Positions 35,196 through 43,942 of a stretch of DNA of 64,000 nucleotides are shown one piece after another. This DNA is from Synechococcus sp. JA-3-3Ab (lineage in GTDB: Bacteria > Cyanobacteriota > Cyanobacteriia > Thermostichales > Thermostichaceae). Positions within the stretch are counted from its first letter, which is position 1; every line of letters begins with the position of its first letter. The notes under the pieces are model-generated. The model made no database searches and was not told the DNA's origin. It saw only the letters and a program-made list of their open reading frames with translations. The stretch spans positions 372,001 through 436,000 of the forward strand of contig NC_007775.1 in the NCBI RefSeq assembly GCF_000013205.1, given 5' to 3'. A program made the translations under genes and the position numbers.

Positions 35196-36311
35196 ATGCT
35201 CTACCGCCGCTTCGGACGCACCCAGCAGCTTATGTCGGCTTTTTCCCTGGGCAGCATGCGGCTGGTCAACGTGCCGCCGGAGCAGGCCCAGGCCACGGTG
35301 GCAGCGGCGCTGGAGGCAGGGATCAACCACCTGGAAACGGCCCAGGCCTACGGCCATGCAGAGGTGCTCTTGGGGGAGATCCTGCGTAAGCTAGCAGTGC
35401 CGCGGCAGCGCCTGATCCTGACCACCAAGCTTACGCCCGGCGAGAGGCTGCGGGAACGACTGGAGGGATCCCTGCGGCGGCTGCAGGTGGAGTATCTGGA
35501 TCAGTTTGCCTTCCATGGCATCAACCTGCCCGAACACCTGGAGTGGGTACTGCGGGAAGGGTTGCCGCTGCTGCGGCAGGCGCAGCAGGAGGGCTTGGTG
35601 CGCTACATCGGCTTTTCCACTCATGGATCCCTGGAGCTAATCCTGCAGGCCATCCAGAGGGGCCAGTTTGACTTTGTGAATTTGCACTACCACTTTTTCC
35701 AGCAGCGCAATGCCGCGGCCCTGGAGGCGGCAGCCCAGCAGGATATGGGGGTGTTCATCATCTCCCCTGCCGACAAAGGGGGGATGCTCTATCGCCCGCC
35801 CCAGCGTCTCCGGGAGAGCTGTGCGCCCTTTAGCCCCCTGGAGTTTGCCTATCGATTTTTGCTGGCGGATCCCCGCATCCACACCCTCAGCCTGGGCATT
35901 ACCCATCCCGACGAGCTGCAGACGGCCCTGGCGGCCCTGCAGGATCCCGAGCGCTGGTGGACGGAGGGCCTGCAGGTACAGGAGCGGCTGCATCAAGCGG
36001 AGCAGGAACGCCTGGGCTCCAGCCGCTGTGCCCAGTGCTACGCCTGCCTGCCCTGTCCCGAAGGGATCCACATCCCAGAGGTGCTGCGGCTGCGCAACTT
36101 GGCTCTTGCCCACGAGATGACCGAGTTTGCCCAATATCGCTACAACATGTTCGGCCAGGCAGGGCACTGGTTCCCAGGGGTGCCTGCCGACCGCTGCAGC
36201 GAGTGCGGCGACTGCCTGCCCCGTTGTCCGCAGCACCTGCCGATCCCGGAGTTGTTGGCCGAAACCCACCGCCTTTTGCACCGCTCTCCCATCCGGCGGC
36301 TGTGGGAGTAA
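35196..36311 (+). CDS. Aldo/keto reductase with C-terminal 4Fe-4S domain
   Basis: 371 residues. The AKR barrel (about 1-265) has GSMRLVNVPPEQAQ, the Asp/Tyr region INHLETAQAYGHAEVLLG, and FAFHGINLPEHL. A C-terminal Cys-rich module (about 275-360) has RCAQCYACLPCPEGI and RCSECGDCLPRCPQHLPIPELL, which fits an Fe-S cluster as in the YghZ-like ferredoxin-type AKRs. It begins immediately after the sufS stop, so it is surely cotranscribed. An Fe-S enzyme coupled to sufS is consistent with cluster supply. The substrate is unknown. Confidence 0.88.
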   Translation: MLYRRFGRTQQLMSAFSLGSMRLVNVPPEQAQATVAAALEAGINHLETAQAYGHAEVLLGEILRKLAVPRQRLILTTKLTPGERLRERLEGSLRRLQVEYLDQFAFHGINLPEHLEWVLREGLPLLRQAQQEGLVRYIGFSTHGSLELILQAIQRGQFDFVNLHYHFFQQRNAAALEAAAQQDMGVFIISPADKGGMLYRPPQRLRESCAPFSPLEFAYRFLLADPRIHTLSLGITHPDELQTALAALQDPERWWTEGLQVQERLHQAEQERLGSSRCAQCYACLPCPEGIHIPEVLRLRNLALAHEMTEFAQYRYNMFGQAGHWFPGVPADRCSECGDCLPRCPQHLPIPELLAETHRLLHRSPIRRLWE

Positions 36312-36312
36312 G

Positions 36313-36341
36313 GGCCCCTTCTCCCAGGGGGTGAGGGGGGT
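36313..36341. repeat. Dispersed C/G-rich repeat, copy B
   Basis: GGCCCCTTCTCCCAGGGGG then TGAGGGGGGTG directly after the AKR stop. It resembles copies at 15111 and 51033 and could help end transcription through CCCTTCTCCCAGGGGG pairing. Confidence 0.4.
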
Positions 36342-36403
36342 GAAAATCCTGGCCAGGAGAGCCAGCTAGGGGGAAGCCTCTTGTTGCTCCGGAGTTCAAG
36401 GCT

Positions 36404-36796
36404 CTAGCGCCGCTTGCTGCGCAGGGTTTTGGCACGGTTGTGTACCTGTCTAACAAACAGAGGCAGGAGCTGTTCCTGAATGTAGGCAAAGGCTGCCGGG
36501 AGGCCTTCTCTTTCGTAGATAAGGCCGATTTCTGCCTCCACCTGGGTGGGATCCCGCAGAGCCGACAAAAATTGGTTGGAGGTGAGCCAGGTGAAGAGTT
36601 CCGCGCGGCTAAGATCGCAGCCGGGAGGGGAAGGCACCTGCCAGTCGGGTGGCGGGCCGAGCAGCCACTGGCGGGCAAAGAGGCTCAGCACCGCATCTCC
36701 TAGCCACGCCTTGTCCCGTCGGGATCCCTCGTCCAACTGGGCCACCTGCTGTCTGACGGTCGAAGCAAACTGGGATCCGGGCACCATGGGCAGCAC
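36404..36796 (-). CDS. mrnC: Mini-ribonuclease III-like protein
   Basis: 130 residues, an RNase III catalytic fold without a dsRNA-binding domain. Conserved are KAWLGDAVLSLFARQWLL (the GDAVxxxxxR signature near residue 30), LTSNQFLSAL, and VEAEIGLIYEREGLPAAFAYI with the catalytic Glu near 90. Mini-III enzymes trim 23S rRNA precursor ends; in cyanobacteria they also act in RNA turnover. Family assignment is firm; the exact role is inferred. Confidence 0.8.
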   Translation of the reverse strand: MLPMVPGSQFASTVRQQVAQLDEGSRRDKAWLGDAVLSLFARQWLLGPPPDWQVPSPPGCDLSRAELFTWLTSNQFLSALRDPTQVEAEIGLIYEREGLPAAFAYIQEQLLPLFVRQVHNRAKTLRSKRR

Positions 36797-36910
36797 TTAG
36801 AAGGAGCAGCAAGGGTAGCAGAGCTTCCCTGCCTCATTCTACTAAGATGGGGTCTGGCCCACCCTCAGCGGGTAAAGGGGCGGAGTTGGCTGTTTTGAGG
36901 ATCTCAGTGC

Positions 36911-37588
36911 ATGTTGTTGGAGCTTACCCCAGAAGAGTGCGAGGCGGTGATCCCGCTGGTGCCGACGCGGCTCCAGTACGCAGCTTACTGGAGCGATGCC
37001 CTCAAGAGCGTAGGCCGGATCATTACAGCTATTTTGGTGGGCGTAGCGCTGCTGGTGCTGTCTCGCGCTTTTGGCGAGGGATCCTTCTTGGGGGCAGTCT
37101 CCTTTCTGGCGGGGTTTCTCTCGTTGCTCTACCCTTTCCTCTGGGGGCCCCTCTACACCATCTCCCGCCGGCAGCTAGCCTTTCGCGAGATCCCTTACGG
37201 AGGGCTCTTTTTTGGCCAGGTGTTGAGCACCCGCCGCTACGAGGTGGTGGTGGAAGAGCGGGAAAAGGTGGATGAAGAGGGGCAACTCTATATTGAAGAA
37301 GTGCGCGAGCGCCAGTTTGAGATGGAAATTGGCGATGAAACAGGAGTTCTCTACCGAGTGCGGGCCAGGGACGATCCCCGCTACCGGCGAATTGTTAAAA
37401 AGCAATCGGTGCTGGCGCTGGTGAAGGCCTATTCCCGCGATCTGCGGCGCCGACCGACCTTGAGCGAAGTCTACGTGGTCAAGCTAGGGGAGTGGGTGGG
37501 AGATGTTTCCTATCTGGATCGGGAGGCGTTTTTGGAGTTGGCCGACGAGCTGCTGGCGCTCGAGCTAGGACCGGAGGCGAAGGCATAG
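36911..37588 (+). CDS. Membrane protein with cytoplasmic C-domain, unknown
   Basis: 225 residues. Two or three helices lie near 33-80 (GRIITAILVGVALLVLS and GAVSFLAGFLSLLYPFLWGPLY). An acidic, strongly charged soluble part (about 110-220, RRYEVVVEEREKVDEEGQLYIEE split by strands) follows. The layout resembles phycobilisome- or photosystem-unrelated cyanobacterial DUF proteins; no motif is recognised. It ends 7 bp before the metalloprotease gene, so the pair is probably one operon. Confidence 0.6.
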   Translation: MLLELTPEECEAVIPLVPTRLQYAAYWSDALKSVGRIITAILVGVALLVLSRAFGEGSFLGAVSFLAGFLSLLYPFLWGPLYTISRRQLAFREIPYGGLFFGQVLSTRRYEVVVEEREKVDEEGQLYIEEVRERQFEMEIGDETGVLYRVRARDDPRYRRIVKKQSVLALVKAYSRDLRRRPTLSEVYVVKLGEWVGDVSYLDREAFLELADELLALELGPEAKA

Positions 37589-37595
37589 AAACCTT

Positions 37596-38339
37596 ATGTC
37601 AGAGGCTGGAATCACCCGCGCAGCTTGGATCGTGGCGGCCTTGGTGGTGTCGGCAGCCCTGGGGCCGCGGTTGGCTCTGCCTTTGGCTGGGATGGTGGGC
37701 TTGGTGATTGTCGAGCAGGTGGCCTTTGGGGGGCGGCTCTCGGGGTTGCTGGGCGCGCTGCTGGATTGGGCTTCTCCAGCCTATCGGCGGCGGGTCATCT
37801 GCCACGAGGCAGGACACATTGTGGTGGCCCACCTGCTAGGGATCCCCTTGCGCGGCTACGTGCTGGGCCCCTGGCAGGCTTTCCGACACGGGATCCCCGG
37901 CTACGGGGGAGTGCAGCTGGATCAAGCCCCCATGCGCACCTGGGAAGCCCAGGGGGGCATCCCCTGGGCAGATCTAGAGCGCTACAGCCTGTTTTGGATG
38001 GCAGGGGCTGCCGCGGAGTCTCTCCAATATGGCCAAGTGGTGGGAGATGAGGAGGATAGACAACAGTTGGCCAAGCTGCTGGCAGGGATCTCAGCAGCCC
38101 AGCCCTTGACCTCTGCGGCTCAAATGAGGGCCTACATCAACCGCTTTCTGCGCCAGAGCCGGGCCTTGTTGCAAGCCCACCCCGAAGCCTATGCCGTTGC
38201 CGTCCGGCACCTAGAGCAGGGATCCCCCCTCCAAGACTGCCTAGCTGCCCTTGCGGCCAGCTTGGAGGAGCGGTGTCAACAACCTGATACATTTACGCTG
38301 AACACTGCTGAGCATTACTGCTCAGCGGTGAAGCGATAG
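37596..38339 (+). CDS. HEAGH metalloprotease-like membrane protein with IS-derived tail
   Basis: 247 residues as read now. Membrane segment(s) lie near residues 10-40. The zinc motif CHEAGHIVVAHLLGIPL is near 69, and a downstream acidic segment MAGAAAESLQYGQVVGDEEDR resembles FtsH/M41 peptidases without the AAA+ part. The IS607-type element enters after base 38283, in codon 230. The last 18 codons (PDTFTLNTAEHYCSAVKR) are IS sequence. Removing 38284-40093 restores the native end PPSPSSETSC and stop. The catalytic part is untouched, so the protein may still work. Confidence 0.75.
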   Translation: MSEAGITRAAWIVAALVVSAALGPRLALPLAGMVGLVIVEQVAFGGRLSGLLGALLDWASPAYRRRVICHEAGHIVVAHLLGIPLRGYVLGPWQAFRHGIPGYGGVQLDQAPMRTWEAQGGIPWADLERYSLFWMAGAAAESLQYGQVVGDEEDRQQLAKLLAGISAAQPLTSAAQMRAYINRFLRQSRALLQAHPEAYAVAVRHLEQGSPLQDCLAALAASLEERCQQPDTFTLNTAEHYCSAVKR

Positions 38340-38430
38340 CATTCTGTCCGTTTCCGTTGTCACTACGCGATGCTGACGCGACCGCGCTACTCGGACGGAG
38401 TCCAAACAGAAAGGCGGTATCCCGCAAAGC
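38284..38430 (-). ncRNA. Candidate omega-RNA of the full IS607-type element
   Basis: The tnpB 3' end on the minus strand shows GCGG-GATA-CCGC, a stem between 38403-38413 and 38340-38350 enclosing GGAC-TCC-GTCC, and a hairpin at 38307-38326 (GCTGAGCA/TGCTCAGC). These match the mini-element's stems with compensatory changes. TnpB omega-RNAs arise from this position, and the flank beyond 38284 (GTTGTTGACACC) would be the guide. The 5' end is unknown. Confidence 0.5.
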
Positions 38431-39474
38431 CCTGAGCATAACACCCAGAGCGCCTTGCCAATCTCGTGGTAGCCTATGGTTGCACTTTGGGCATCTAAAC
38501 ACCTTTGCGCCACCCAACTTAGTGTGGATGTGCCCGCACTTGGTACAGGTTTTGCTGGTGTACGCTTCCGATACTTCCACGACAACCACGTTTTTCTTCT
38601 TGGCTTGAAACTTCAGGAACTGCTTGAACCGATAGTGCGCCCAGGTGAGCATCGCCCTTGCTGTCTTGCTACCAAACTTCCTCCCTGCCTTGGCAACCAT
38701 CTTGGCTGACTCGAAAGTGGGGAGGAATATCAATCGGTAGTTATCCGTTAGGAACGCCGCTACCTTGCGATGGCACTCGTCCACCAAGTTCCTGATTCTC
38801 TCCCGCAGACGAAACGCCGCTTGCCGCATTCGCCTACGCTTGGGTCGCGGTGCTTTACTCAGCCTAGATTGCAGATCGTCTAGGTGGTAGCACAGCCGAA
38901 CGATCCTGCCAAAGTCTCCCTTGGCGATATCTACAAAGCCCGCCCCATCAAACCCTGTAAGGAAGCTTCTTACTCCAGGGTCAAGTGCGATCACCCCCTT
39001 TGCTAACGAACACTGCTCGTTCACGGGCTCAGGAAAGATGGCATACCATCTGTCTTTCACCCGCATTAGCTCAGTTCCGCGTGCCCATTCTCTGGGCATC
39101 TCCTCGGATGCACGGAACGCCAAACCTCGGGTGAGTTTCGGATACCACGTCCCATTGCGAAAGTTGCCGGCGTTGAATTGCAGCGTATGCGACCTGTCTC
39201 GCACACTGCGAAACCTCGCGTCTTTGCTTCGGCGAAACGCCAACCACGCCTCGACGACCGCGTTCTGCTTGATGTGGCAAGGGGCGTCCTTCACCCACCC
39301 AGGCAGGTCGGAGCGCAGGATGATGTCCCGCAGCTTTCTGGCCGTTCTTGGAGCACCATGCTGACGCTGATAGGCAATCGCTTGGTTGTAGCAGTACCGG
39401 CACGCCGCTTGCCACCGCTTCCAGACCTTAGCCAGCGCCGGCTCCGGATAAATCCGTATCTTTCTCGATTGCAG
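38293..39474 (-). CDS. tnpB: TnpB RNA-guided nuclease (IS607-type)
   Basis: About 393 residues from the conserved start RKIRIYPEPALAKVWKRW. RuvC-I has the Asp in VIALDPGVRSFLTGF, RuvC-II the Glu in LIFLPTFESAKM, and the zinc finger is TCTKCGHIHTKLGG then RCPKCNHRL. RuvC-III has the Asp in LPRDWQGALG. All catalytic acids are present, so it looks active. The start is uncertain: the frame is open to 39894, CTG at 39474 gives the usual length, and an ATG at 39573 would add 33 residues. It overlaps tnpA in another frame. TnpB cleaves DNA at sites matching its guide next to a short motif. Confidence 0.87.
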   Translation of the reverse strand: MQSRKIRIYPEPALAKVWKRWQAACRYCYNQAIAYQRQHGAPRTARKLRDIILRSDLPGWVKDAPCHIKQNAVVEAWLAFRRSKDARFRSVRDRSHTLQFNAGNFRNGTWYPKLTRGLAFRASEEMPREWARGTELMRVKDRWYAIFPEPVNEQCSLAKGVIALDPGVRSFLTGFDGAGFVDIAKGDFGRIVRLCYHLDDLQSRLSKAPRPKRRRMRQAAFRLRERIRNLVDECHRKVAAFLTDNYRLIFLPTFESAKMVAKAGRKFGSKTARAMLTWAHYRFKQFLKFQAKKKNVVVVEVSEAYTSKTCTKCGHIHTKLGGAKVFRCPKCNHRLPRDWQGALGVMLRALRDTAFLFGLRPSSAVASASRSDNGNGQNAIASPLSSNAQQCSA

Positions 39475-40021
39475 CCCGATATTTCCTGAGTCCGTAGAGC
39501 CGACTGCTGAAGCAGTGCAGGATGGTGAGGATATCCTCAACCAGTTCCTGTTGGGGAGAAAGGTGATCGTCATCGAGAACCAAGATTTCGCACCCGTATT
39601 GACGGCAGTACCACTCAACGAACTCAAATCCAAACCGGCAGAGTCGATCCCGGTGAGCGACCACAATCGTTCCGACATCTCCCGCACGAACTCGTTCCAA
39701 TAAGGCAAGGAACTTTGGTCTTTTGAAGTCGAGACCGCCGCCAACCTCTCCGACCACTTCGGCTCCAGGATAGAGGTTAACCAGTCTTGCAATCTGTCTC
39801 TCCAAGTCTGGTTTCTGCCCTCGACTGCTGACTCGGGCGTACAAAACGACTCGTTTGGCTTTCTTTGGCGTTCTGATGTAGCTGTCGAGGTCATACCTTC
39901 TTGCCCTACCAGATGGAGTACGTATTGCTTTGATCCAGCCTTTCTGTTCCCATCGCCTCAAGGTGTGGAGACACACCCCAAAATAATCCGCCGCTTCTCT
40001 CGGTTTTACATACCTAGCCAT
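39428..40021 (-). CDS. tnpA: IS607-family serine recombinase TnpA
   Basis: 197 residues. An N-terminal MerR-like winged helix (YVKPREAADYFGVCLHTLRRWEQKGWIKAI) binds DNA. The catalytic domain carries the Ser nucleophile in VLYARVSSRGQKPDLERQI near residue 67, and VVAHRDRLCRFGFEFVEWY is conserved. The C-terminus overlaps the start of tnpB. It should be able to excise and insert the full element and, in trans, the mini-element, since their ends are shared. Confidence 0.93.
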   Translation of the reverse strand: MARYVKPREAADYFGVCLHTLRRWEQKGWIKAIRTPSGRARRYDLDSYIRTPKKAKRVVLYARVSSRGQKPDLERQIARLVNLYPGAEVVGEVGGGLDFKRPKFLALLERVRAGDVGTIVVAHRDRLCRFGFEFVEWYCRQYGCEILVLDDDHLSPQQELVEDILTILHCFSSRLYGLRKYRAAIEKDTDLSGAGAG

Positions 40022-40217
40022 ACCAAGCAGCCATACTGAACATATTGTACATTATTTTCAGTATAGTCCAGCATATCATTGACTAGAGTCATGCTCCCTC
40101 GCCCTCTTCTGAAACCTCTTGCTGATACACTGTGACATACGAAAAAAGCTCGGGATCCCCCAGGCTCGGGATCCCAGCGGTTGACTACATCGTTGTGTCG
40201 CTTAGGGAGGATCCATC

Positions 40218-40985
40218 TTGCGCCCCATCCTCATTGCCGGCAACTGGAAAATGCACAAGACTCAGGCTGAGGCTCGCCAGTTTCTGCGCGAGTTTCGTCC
40301 AGCCCTGCAAGCCTCGTCTGCAGGGGTGAGGCCGCAGCGGCAGATCATTCTCTGCGTGCCCTTCACAGACCTGGCCGTGGTGGTAGAAGAAACGCGGGGA
40401 TCCGGCATGGCTGTGGGAGCCCAGAACCTGCACTGGGAGGATCAAGGGGCGTTTACGGGAGAGATCTCCGGCCCCATGCTGGCAGAGCTGGGGGTGCGCT
40501 ACGTTATCGTCGGCCACAGCGAACGGCGGCAGTACTTTGGCGAAACCGATGAAACCGTCAACCGGCGCTTGGCCGCGGCCCAGCGGCACGGGCTCACCCC
40601 CATCCTCTGTGTGGGGGAAAGCTTGCAACAGCGGGAGCAAGGCCTGACCGAGTCTTGGATTGTGGGACAGTTGGATCGCGCCTTGCCGGGGATCGATCTG
40701 CGCAACCTCGTGATTGCCTACGAGCCAATCTGGGCCATTGGCACGGGGAAAACCTGTGCAGCCGCCGAGGCCAACCGCGTCATCGGCCTTATCCGCCAGC
40801 ATCTGGGCGCCGACCACCTGCCCATCCTCTACGGTGGCTCGGTCAAAGCCAGCAACATCGACGAGCTGATGGCCCAGCCGCAGATTGACGGTGTACTGGT
40901 GGGAGGGGCCAGCCTCGATCCCCAAGAGTTTGCCCGCATTGTCAACTTCCAGGCCCTGACTCCTGCCGCAGCAGCGGCTCCCTAG
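40218..40985 (+). CDS. tpiA: Triosephosphate isomerase
   Basis: Interconverts DHAP and glyceraldehyde-3-P in glycolysis and the Calvin cycle. 255 residues with a TTG start ([14 protein letters not shown]). AGNWKMHKT holds the catalytic Lys. [17 protein letters not shown] carries the catalytic His. The catalytic Glu is in [15 protein letters not shown] near residue 175, and [10 protein letters not shown] is the phosphate loop. It is separated from the IS by 124 bp and converges on treY. Confidence 0.95.
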   Translation: MRPILIAGNWKMHKTQAEARQFLREFRPALQASSAGVRPQRQIILCVPFTDLAVVVEETRGSGMAVGAQNLHWEDQGAFTGEISGPMLAELGVRYVIVGHSERRQYFGETDETVNRRLAAAQRHGLTPILCVGESLQQREQGLTESWIVGQLDRALPGIDLRNLVIAYEPIWAIGTGKTCAAAEANRVIGLIRQHLGADHLPILYGGSVKASNIDELMAQPQIDGVLVGGASLDPQEFARIVNFQALTPAAAAAP

Positions 40986-40990
40986 GTTCC

Positions 40991-43792
40991 TCAGCGAGAT
41001 TGCCCCCACAGTAGAGCCACGGGAAAAGACTTGAGGATGGCGCCCACCGACAAGGTGTCGCCGGCAGGGATCCCTTCTTGGGTGAGGCCATTGACCCACT
41101 CCAGCCGCTTCCAGCGCGGCAGCTGAATTTCTGTGTCTTTCCAAACAGCGTCCCCCAAGGGATCCTGCGTCTGGTAAATTAGGGAGGTTAGGAAGCGGGG
41201 CGCCACCACCAGGACGACTTGTTTGTCGTGCTGACGGGCAAAAGCAATGACATGGTTGGCATAGGAGCCGCTCACCTGCAGGGGAATATAACTGCCTTCC
41301 AGAAATAGCTGCGGCTGTTCCTGACGGGCCTTTAGCACCTGATGGATGAGAAACAGCTTAATGCGGCCGTCGTGGCGGTGAAGCAGAAGATCTTGGATAA
41401 GTTGCAGGGGATCCTGCTTGATTCGCCGTTGAATTTCTTCGAGGTAAGCCAGGCGGCGGGAAAAGTCCACAGGCCGACGATTGTCGGGATCGACCATGCT
41501 GAGATCCCACAGCTCCGTGCCCTGGTAGATATCCGGGATCCCAGGGCTGGTGAGCTTCAGCAGAGTTTGAGAGAGAGAGTTAAAGATGCCAAAGTGGGCA
41601 ATTTTGCGCTGAAAGGGCAGGAAAGACTCCAAGAAGGGGCTTGAGGGCCGCAGGATCTGATCGATGAAAGCAAGGGTAGCTTCTTCGTATTCGGTATCGG
41701 GGCGAAGCCAAGCAGTATGAACCTTAGCTTCCCGAACTGCTTTAATGGCGTAGTCTTTAACTCGCTGGATAAAGGTAGGAACTTCCTCTGGTTGAAAAGG
41801 ATAGGAGCCGATCAAAGTCTGATAAAGAAAATACTCGTCGTTGCGATCGGGCAGCTCCGAACGCTTCGCTTGCTTGCTGCGAACTTTGTAGCCAAGATTC
41901 AACTCATGCCAGAGTTTAATGTGCTTCTCCCATTCAGCGGGGAGTTCCGAGAGCACATTCAGGCGGGCCCGCACATCCTCGCCGCGTTTGGTGTCATGGG
42001 TGGAGGAAGCATTCATTGAGAAGGGCCACTGGGCTGCTCGTTCTTGGTTAAAGCGATGGAACTCTTGGACAGAAATGCCAAAACGATATAGATCCCCACC
42101 TACTTCGTTCAGGGATAGCAGCCTGTTGTAAACGTAGAAGGCCGTATCCTCTACCCCTTTGGCCATGAGAGGGCCAGCCAACTGTTGCAGCCGCATGGCA
42201 AAGTAGATTTGCTCGTTTTTCTCTTCCTCTGAGACGTTTTCGGGGAACTCAAGGCAGAGAAAGCGCTGCAGGAAATTCAGCTCGTTAACCAAAATGGGCA
42301 GGTTCTCCTTAGCTTTCTCTACAGCTTGGCGGACGGCCTGTTGACCTTCTGAGCTGAGGATCCCTTCGTGGATGTAGACTCGGTAAACTGGGAAACACAC
42401 CAAAACCTCTGCCAAGGCTCGGCGCAAGCTGTAGAGGGTGAAGTCATTGGCATAGCGGTGATGGCTGGTAATCTGCTTGAGCAAAAAAGCAAGGTTGTCC
42501 ATGTCCCCTGCCAGGTTGCGCTCGATAATCAGCCGTTTTTTATCTTCGATAACCTGTTCTGGTGACTGTTGCAGGTTGGTGAAATCTTGATAAAGAGCAC
42601 TGAAGGCTTCTGCATTCTCTGATTGGCAAAAGATGCCATTAAGCTTAGCTAAAAAGTCGTAACCCGTTGTGCCTTGAACTGGCCATTGCTGAGGTAGCTT
42701 CTCATTAGCTTCTAGTATTTTTTCTACCACAATGTAGAGATCTGGACAGCGTTCTCGCAGACGGTGGAGATACTCCTCTGGGTTAAATAGGCCATCGATG
42801 TGGTCGATGCGTAAACCTGTGAAGCGCCCCTGTTCTGCGAGCTTGAGAATGAGCTGATGCGTTTTGCGAAATACTTCGCGATCTTCCATCCGCAGCGAGA
42901 TCAGATCGTTGATGGTAAAAAAACGACGATAATTAATCTCCTCAGCACCCACCTTCCAAAAGGAGAGGCGAAAGTTTTGCCGTGCCAAAAGGCTGTCCAA
43001 CAAGTCAAAGCTGGAGGGATCCCCGGGCTTGCCGTTGAAGATGGCGATGTTCTCGTCAAAGAAGCTTTGAATATGCGGGCTAGAGGTGTAGAGCTCCCAG
43101 AGGGAGTGCTTGGCAAAGCTAATTTGATCCGTGCGCTCTAGGAGATCCTCTTTGCTAGGAATAAACTTGAGGCTGAAGAGGATCCCGAGTAGTTTGACAT
43201 AGTCGGGGTGGCTGCGCCCTAGTTTCCGCCGCAACTTGCCCAGGTTATAGGTAAAAACATCGGCATAGGTGTCAATATTGAGAGGAAATCTTAAGTTGTA
43301 GTAGTTAATGCTCAGGCCGTCGGCATCATAGCGTAGCTGAATCTGGCCTGACTCCAGGCACTTGTTGTAGAAGTCGCCCAGGAAGGGAGCAAGGATTCTG
43401 CCCTTGATCCCCAGATAGGAGTGATCCCAATTCACGTCAAAGTAGTCGATAAAGTCTGAGTTAGGCCCGCTTTCCAAAACATCCATCAGCATTTGGTTTT
43501 GGCCGTCGTAGGCCATGTGGTTGGGCACGATGTCTTGGATCCAGCCGATTCCCTGCTGGTTGAGGGTTTCCCACAAGAGTTCAAACTTTTCACTCCCCCC
43601 TAACTCCACGTTGATCTGCCTGGGATCCACGACGTCGTAGCCATGGGTGCTGCCCTTGCGGGCCTGAAAGATGGGGGAAGCATATAGATCGCTGATGCCC
43701 AGCAACTTCAGGTAGGGGACAATTTGCCGCGCTGCCTCGAAGTCAAATCCAGCGTGAAACTGAATGCGATAGGTGGAAGTCGGGATCCGCAT
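40991..43792 (-). CDS. treY: Malto-oligosyltrehalose synthase
   Basis: Converts the reducing end of malto-oligosaccharides to a trehalose unit; treZ then releases trehalose, a heat and desiccation protectant. The 933-residue GH13 protein has the N-terminal STYRIQFHAGFDF, the catalytic-region GWIQDIVPNHMAYDG, GLRIDHIDGLFNPEEYL near residue 320 (nucleophile Asp) and VVEKILEANEKLP with the acid/base Glu. VEDTAFYVYNRLLSLNEVGG is conserved. The central part (about 41.7-43.0 kb) has clearly lower GC and few GGATCC sites, which suggests transfer. No treZ is in the window. Confidence 0.93.
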   Translation of the reverse strand: MRIPTSTYRIQFHAGFDFEAARQIVPYLKLLGISDLYASPIFQARKGSTHGYDVVDPRQINVELGGSEKFELLWETLNQQGIGWIQDIVPNHMAYDGQNQMLMDVLESGPNSDFIDYFDVNWDHSYLGIKGRILAPFLGDFYNKCLESGQIQLRYDADGLSINYYNLRFPLNIDTYADVFTYNLGKLRRKLGRSHPDYVKLLGILFSLKFIPSKEDLLERTDQISFAKHSLWELYTSSPHIQSFFDENIAIFNGKPGDPSSFDLLDSLLARQNFRLSFWKVGAEEINYRRFFTINDLISLRMEDREVFRKTHQLILKLAEQGRFTGLRIDHIDGLFNPEEYLHRLRERCPDLYIVVEKILEANEKLPQQWPVQGTTGYDFLAKLNGIFCQSENAEAFSALYQDFTNLQQSPEQVIEDKKRLIIERNLAGDMDNLAFLLKQITSHHRYANDFTLYSLRRALAEVLVCFPVYRVYIHEGILSSEGQQAVRQAVEKAKENLPILVNELNFLQRFLCLEFPENVSEEEKNEQIYFAMRLQQLAGPLMAKGVEDTAFYVYNRLLSLNEVGGDLYRFGISVQEFHRFNQERAAQWPFSMNASSTHDTKRGEDVRARLNVLSELPAEWEKHIKLWHELNLGYKVRSKQAKRSELPDRNDEYFLYQTLIGSYPFQPEEVPTFIQRVKDYAIKAVREAKVHTAWLRPDTEYEEATLAFIDQILRPSSPFLESFLPFQRKIAHFGIFNSLSQTLLKLTSPGIPDIYQGTELWDLSMVDPDNRRPVDFSRRLAYLEEIQRRIKQDPLQLIQDLLLHRHDGRIKLFLIHQVLKARQEQPQLFLEGSYIPLQVSGSYANHVIAFARQHDKQVVLVVAPRFLTSLIYQTQDPLGDAVWKDTEIQLPRWKRLEWVNGLTQEGIPAGDTLSVGAILKSFPVALLWGQSR

Positions 43793-43942
43793 GACGACCT
43801 CAAAACGACGACAAGGTGGCTCAGCCCATGACCAGAAGGGATGTTTCCAGGGTAGCGGCTAAGATCGGGAGGTCCCGCATAAAGATCGGCAAAACCCTAG
43901 ATAGGTGTTCACGGGCACAAGAGCGCCAAAGGGCAAGCAACG

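Larger units (their letters stand above)
38284..40093 (-). mobile_element. IS607-type insertion element (tnpA + tnpB), 1810 bp
   Basis: It carries a serine-recombinase tnpA and tnpB on the minus strand. Its ends are CTGATACATTTACGCTGAAC on the left and CATTGACTAGAGTCATG on the right, both shared with the mini-element at 6387. There is no target-site duplication. In element orientation the site reads GGAG/G, fitting the GG-dinucleotide preference of IS607-family recombinases. The right part has the inverted repeat ATACTGAA/TTCAGTAT around the tnpA promoter region. It contains no GGATCC, unlike the chromosome around it. Inserted antisense into the metalloprotease gene. Confidence 0.9.
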
